From contig JAOZHS010000003.1 in the NCBI GenBank assembly GCA_026014745.1, positions 104,137-168,136 of the forward strand: a stretch of 64,000 nucleotides of DNA. The letters are read 5' to 3'. The notes beneath the pieces were generated by a model. It was not told the DNA's origin. It saw only the letters and a program-made list of their open reading frames with translations, and made no database searches. The DNA comes from Candidatus Bathyarchaeota archaeon. Its GTDB lineage: Archaea; Thermoproteota; Bathyarchaeia; Bathyarchaeales; Bathycorpusculaceae. Shown piece after piece: positions 62,959 through 64,000 of the stretch; within the stretch, counting starts at the first letter, position 1; each line of letters opens with the position of its first letter. A program made the translations under genes and the position numbers.

Positions 62959-63372
62959 ATGTCAAACTTTAGAGTTCACAACGCCAGGATACATTTTTCA
63001 ACACACGGCGAAATCGACTTCATTGACCTCTCAGAACGCGTCCAAACCGAGGTCGAGCGGTCCCAAATTCGCAACGGCATTGTTCATGTCTTTGCGCCTC
63101 ATGCAACGGGCATTTTGATTTTAACCGAAAACGACCCCGCCCTGCTGAGCGACATCAAAGCGTTCCTTGAAGAAATCGTGCCACGGATTGGCTCCTATCG
63201 GCATCCTTCAAACGCCCATGCACATTTGCGTTCGATGTTGCTTCAGCCGGATAAGACCTTGCCTGTAATTAATGGCAGCGTTGAGTTTGGGACTTGGCAG
63301 GCGTTACTTTTTGTGGAAACAGACGTGTACCCAAGGGAACGCACGGTAATCATCCAAGTTCTTGGCGAATAG
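62959..63372 (+). CDS. UPF0047 / YjbQ family protein
   Basis: 137 residues. GEIDFIDLSERVQTEVERSQIRNGIVHVFAPHATGILILTENDPALLSDI, HPSNAHAHLRSMLL and LPVINGSVEFGTWQALLFVETDVYPRERTVIIQVLGE cover the family's conserved blocks, including the His/Glu metal-like cluster. Some members have weak thiamine phosphate synthase activity; the true role is unknown. Stand-alone. Confidence 0.92.
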   Translation: MSNFRVHNARIHFSTHGEIDFIDLSERVQTEVERSQIRNGIVHVFAPHATGILILTENDPALLSDIKAFLEEIVPRIGSYRHPSNAHAHLRSMLLQPDKTLPVINGSVEFGTWQALLFVETDVYPRERTVIIQVLGE

Positions 63373-63760
63373 CGTCTCTAAGTTATTTTCGCGTTTCTGA
63401 CGTATTAATTTCGAGTGGCAACATGAAAATTAAATCTAATAATGATATTCGGCTCTACAAGAAGGCATTTTTTTACTGTTTGTTGTAAAATGTGATCATT
63501 CGAAAAAAATTCGCACATCTACAGAGCAACATAAACAGTTTTTGGAAGAGATTAAGCACAAGACGTGCCAGAAAGCCTCCCACTACCGCTTTAAACAACA
63601 GCCAAACTGCTTCTTAACAAAAAATAAGCTAAAAACAGGCCACATCAACCCGCAATATTAGCCAAAAGCACAGCTAAACGCATCAACCCAGATGATTAAA
63701 AGAAAAAACAACCAAGCGGCTCTGATGAGTATATAAGGTTCGCAATAATTCGGGCGCATC
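63373..63760. other. Gene-free interval, nothing recognised
   Basis: A 41-codon frame from GTG near 63491 has no family resemblance. No repeats, tRNA or clear promoter found. Confidence 0.4.
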
Positions 63761-64000
63761 TTAGCGTTCTGAGCGTATCCGCTTATTGGCACCTTTGGGA
63801 CGCATTCGCGCTTTCTTCTTGGCGTCAGCTTGCTGAGTAGGCCCACTGGACAGGGCATCAGGAGCTTCCTCTTCAGTCGGCAAGACATCGGCAACATCCG
63901 GGAAATCTGCTGCAGTTGCGAGTTTAGCGCCGGCTTTTTGCATCGCTTCTACTGCGCGGTCAACATCGCCAGGCTGGACGTTTATGCCTAAGGTGGCATC
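63761..64000 (-). CDS. Partial gene at window edge, unrecognised
   Basis: The frame is open through the last base of the window, so only the C-terminal ~79 residues are visible. The segment VDRAVEAMQKAGAKLATAADFPD is helical. An acidic stretch (PTEEEAPD) follows, then a strongly basic tail (KKKARMRPKGANKRIRSER). No family recognised; the basic tail suggests nucleic-acid contact. An internal ATG at 63943 is not evidence of a start. Confidence 0.55.
   Translation of the reverse strand, partial: DATLGINVQPGDVDRAVEAMQKAGAKLATAADFPDVADVLPTEEEAPDALSSGPTQQADAKKKARMRPKGANKRIRSER

Noticed and set aside
1-64000. CRISPR array
   Set aside because: No regularly spaced identical repeats with unique spacers were seen; the five-copy motif is irregularly spaced and on both strands.

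Overview
The window is archaeal and most consistent with a Bathyarchaeia-like member of the TACK (Thermoproteota) branch. The evidence is TATA-box promoters with T-rich terminators, several TrmB-family regulators, an eL38 ribosomal protein, a Cren7-like chromatin protein, an Hjc resolvase, a methanofuran biosynthesis cluster and secreted proteins with single C-terminal membrane anchors. The lineage call is inference from gene content, not a phylogeny.

Layout. 1-13 kb: a surface protein running in from outside the window (thioester-domain-like N-terminus, Ig-like repeats, Cys/Tyr-rich segments); a four-gene cassette of small unrecognised or DUF2589-like proteins; a three-PAS histidine kinase with two response regulators, one fused to a membrane domain; a locus where a TrmB-type regulator carries the same domain as a neighbouring secreted protein; and an MFS transporter. 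13-22 kb: a secreted PQQ-type beta-propeller, a TrmB regulator, tRNA-Gly, an ornithine cyclodeaminase/alanine dehydrogenase family enzyme, a GT-C glycosyltransferase and an ABC-2 exporter.

22.1-31.9 kb: a tightly packed operon in complex I order (A, B, CD, H, I, J, K, L, M, N) without the NADH module. The B and CD subunits keep hydrogenase-type cysteines (CNGCD in B; CGIC and DPCFSC in CD). The product therefore looks like a membrane-bound group 4 [NiFe]-hydrogenase built on a full complex-I-like membrane arm, and is the most interesting metabolic system here.

32-41 kb: a secreted beta-helix protein, tRNA-Val, a secreted protein with a VPEYALG-type C-terminal signal, and tRNA-Phe. An integrated element of about 5.4 kb follows, bounded by a 21-bp direct repeat of the tRNA-Phe 3' end. 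It carries a tyrosine integrase, an HUH rolling-circle Rep, a winged-helix regulator and a PIN-domain protein paired with a helical protein. A second VPEYALG protein lies just outside it. The PIN gene and this protein both seem to start at AUA behind a strong ribosome binding site.

41-53 kb: a sugar-porter transporter, a nitroreductase, a DUF429 protein, a Cren7-like protein, a small winged-helix protein, the methanofuran operon mfnB-A-D-F-E, then an FAD oxidoreductase with a polysaccharide pyruvyl transferase. The methanofuran genes plus a hydrogenase fit an anaerobe using C1 carriers, but no C1-pathway enzyme is visible in the window.

53-64 kb: small proteins, eL38, an Mrr-like nuclease, a MacB-like ABC system, Hjc, another beta-helix surface protein, a C2H2 zinc-finger protein, a YjbQ-family protein, and gene-poor stretches holding five copies of a conserved ~31-bp motif.
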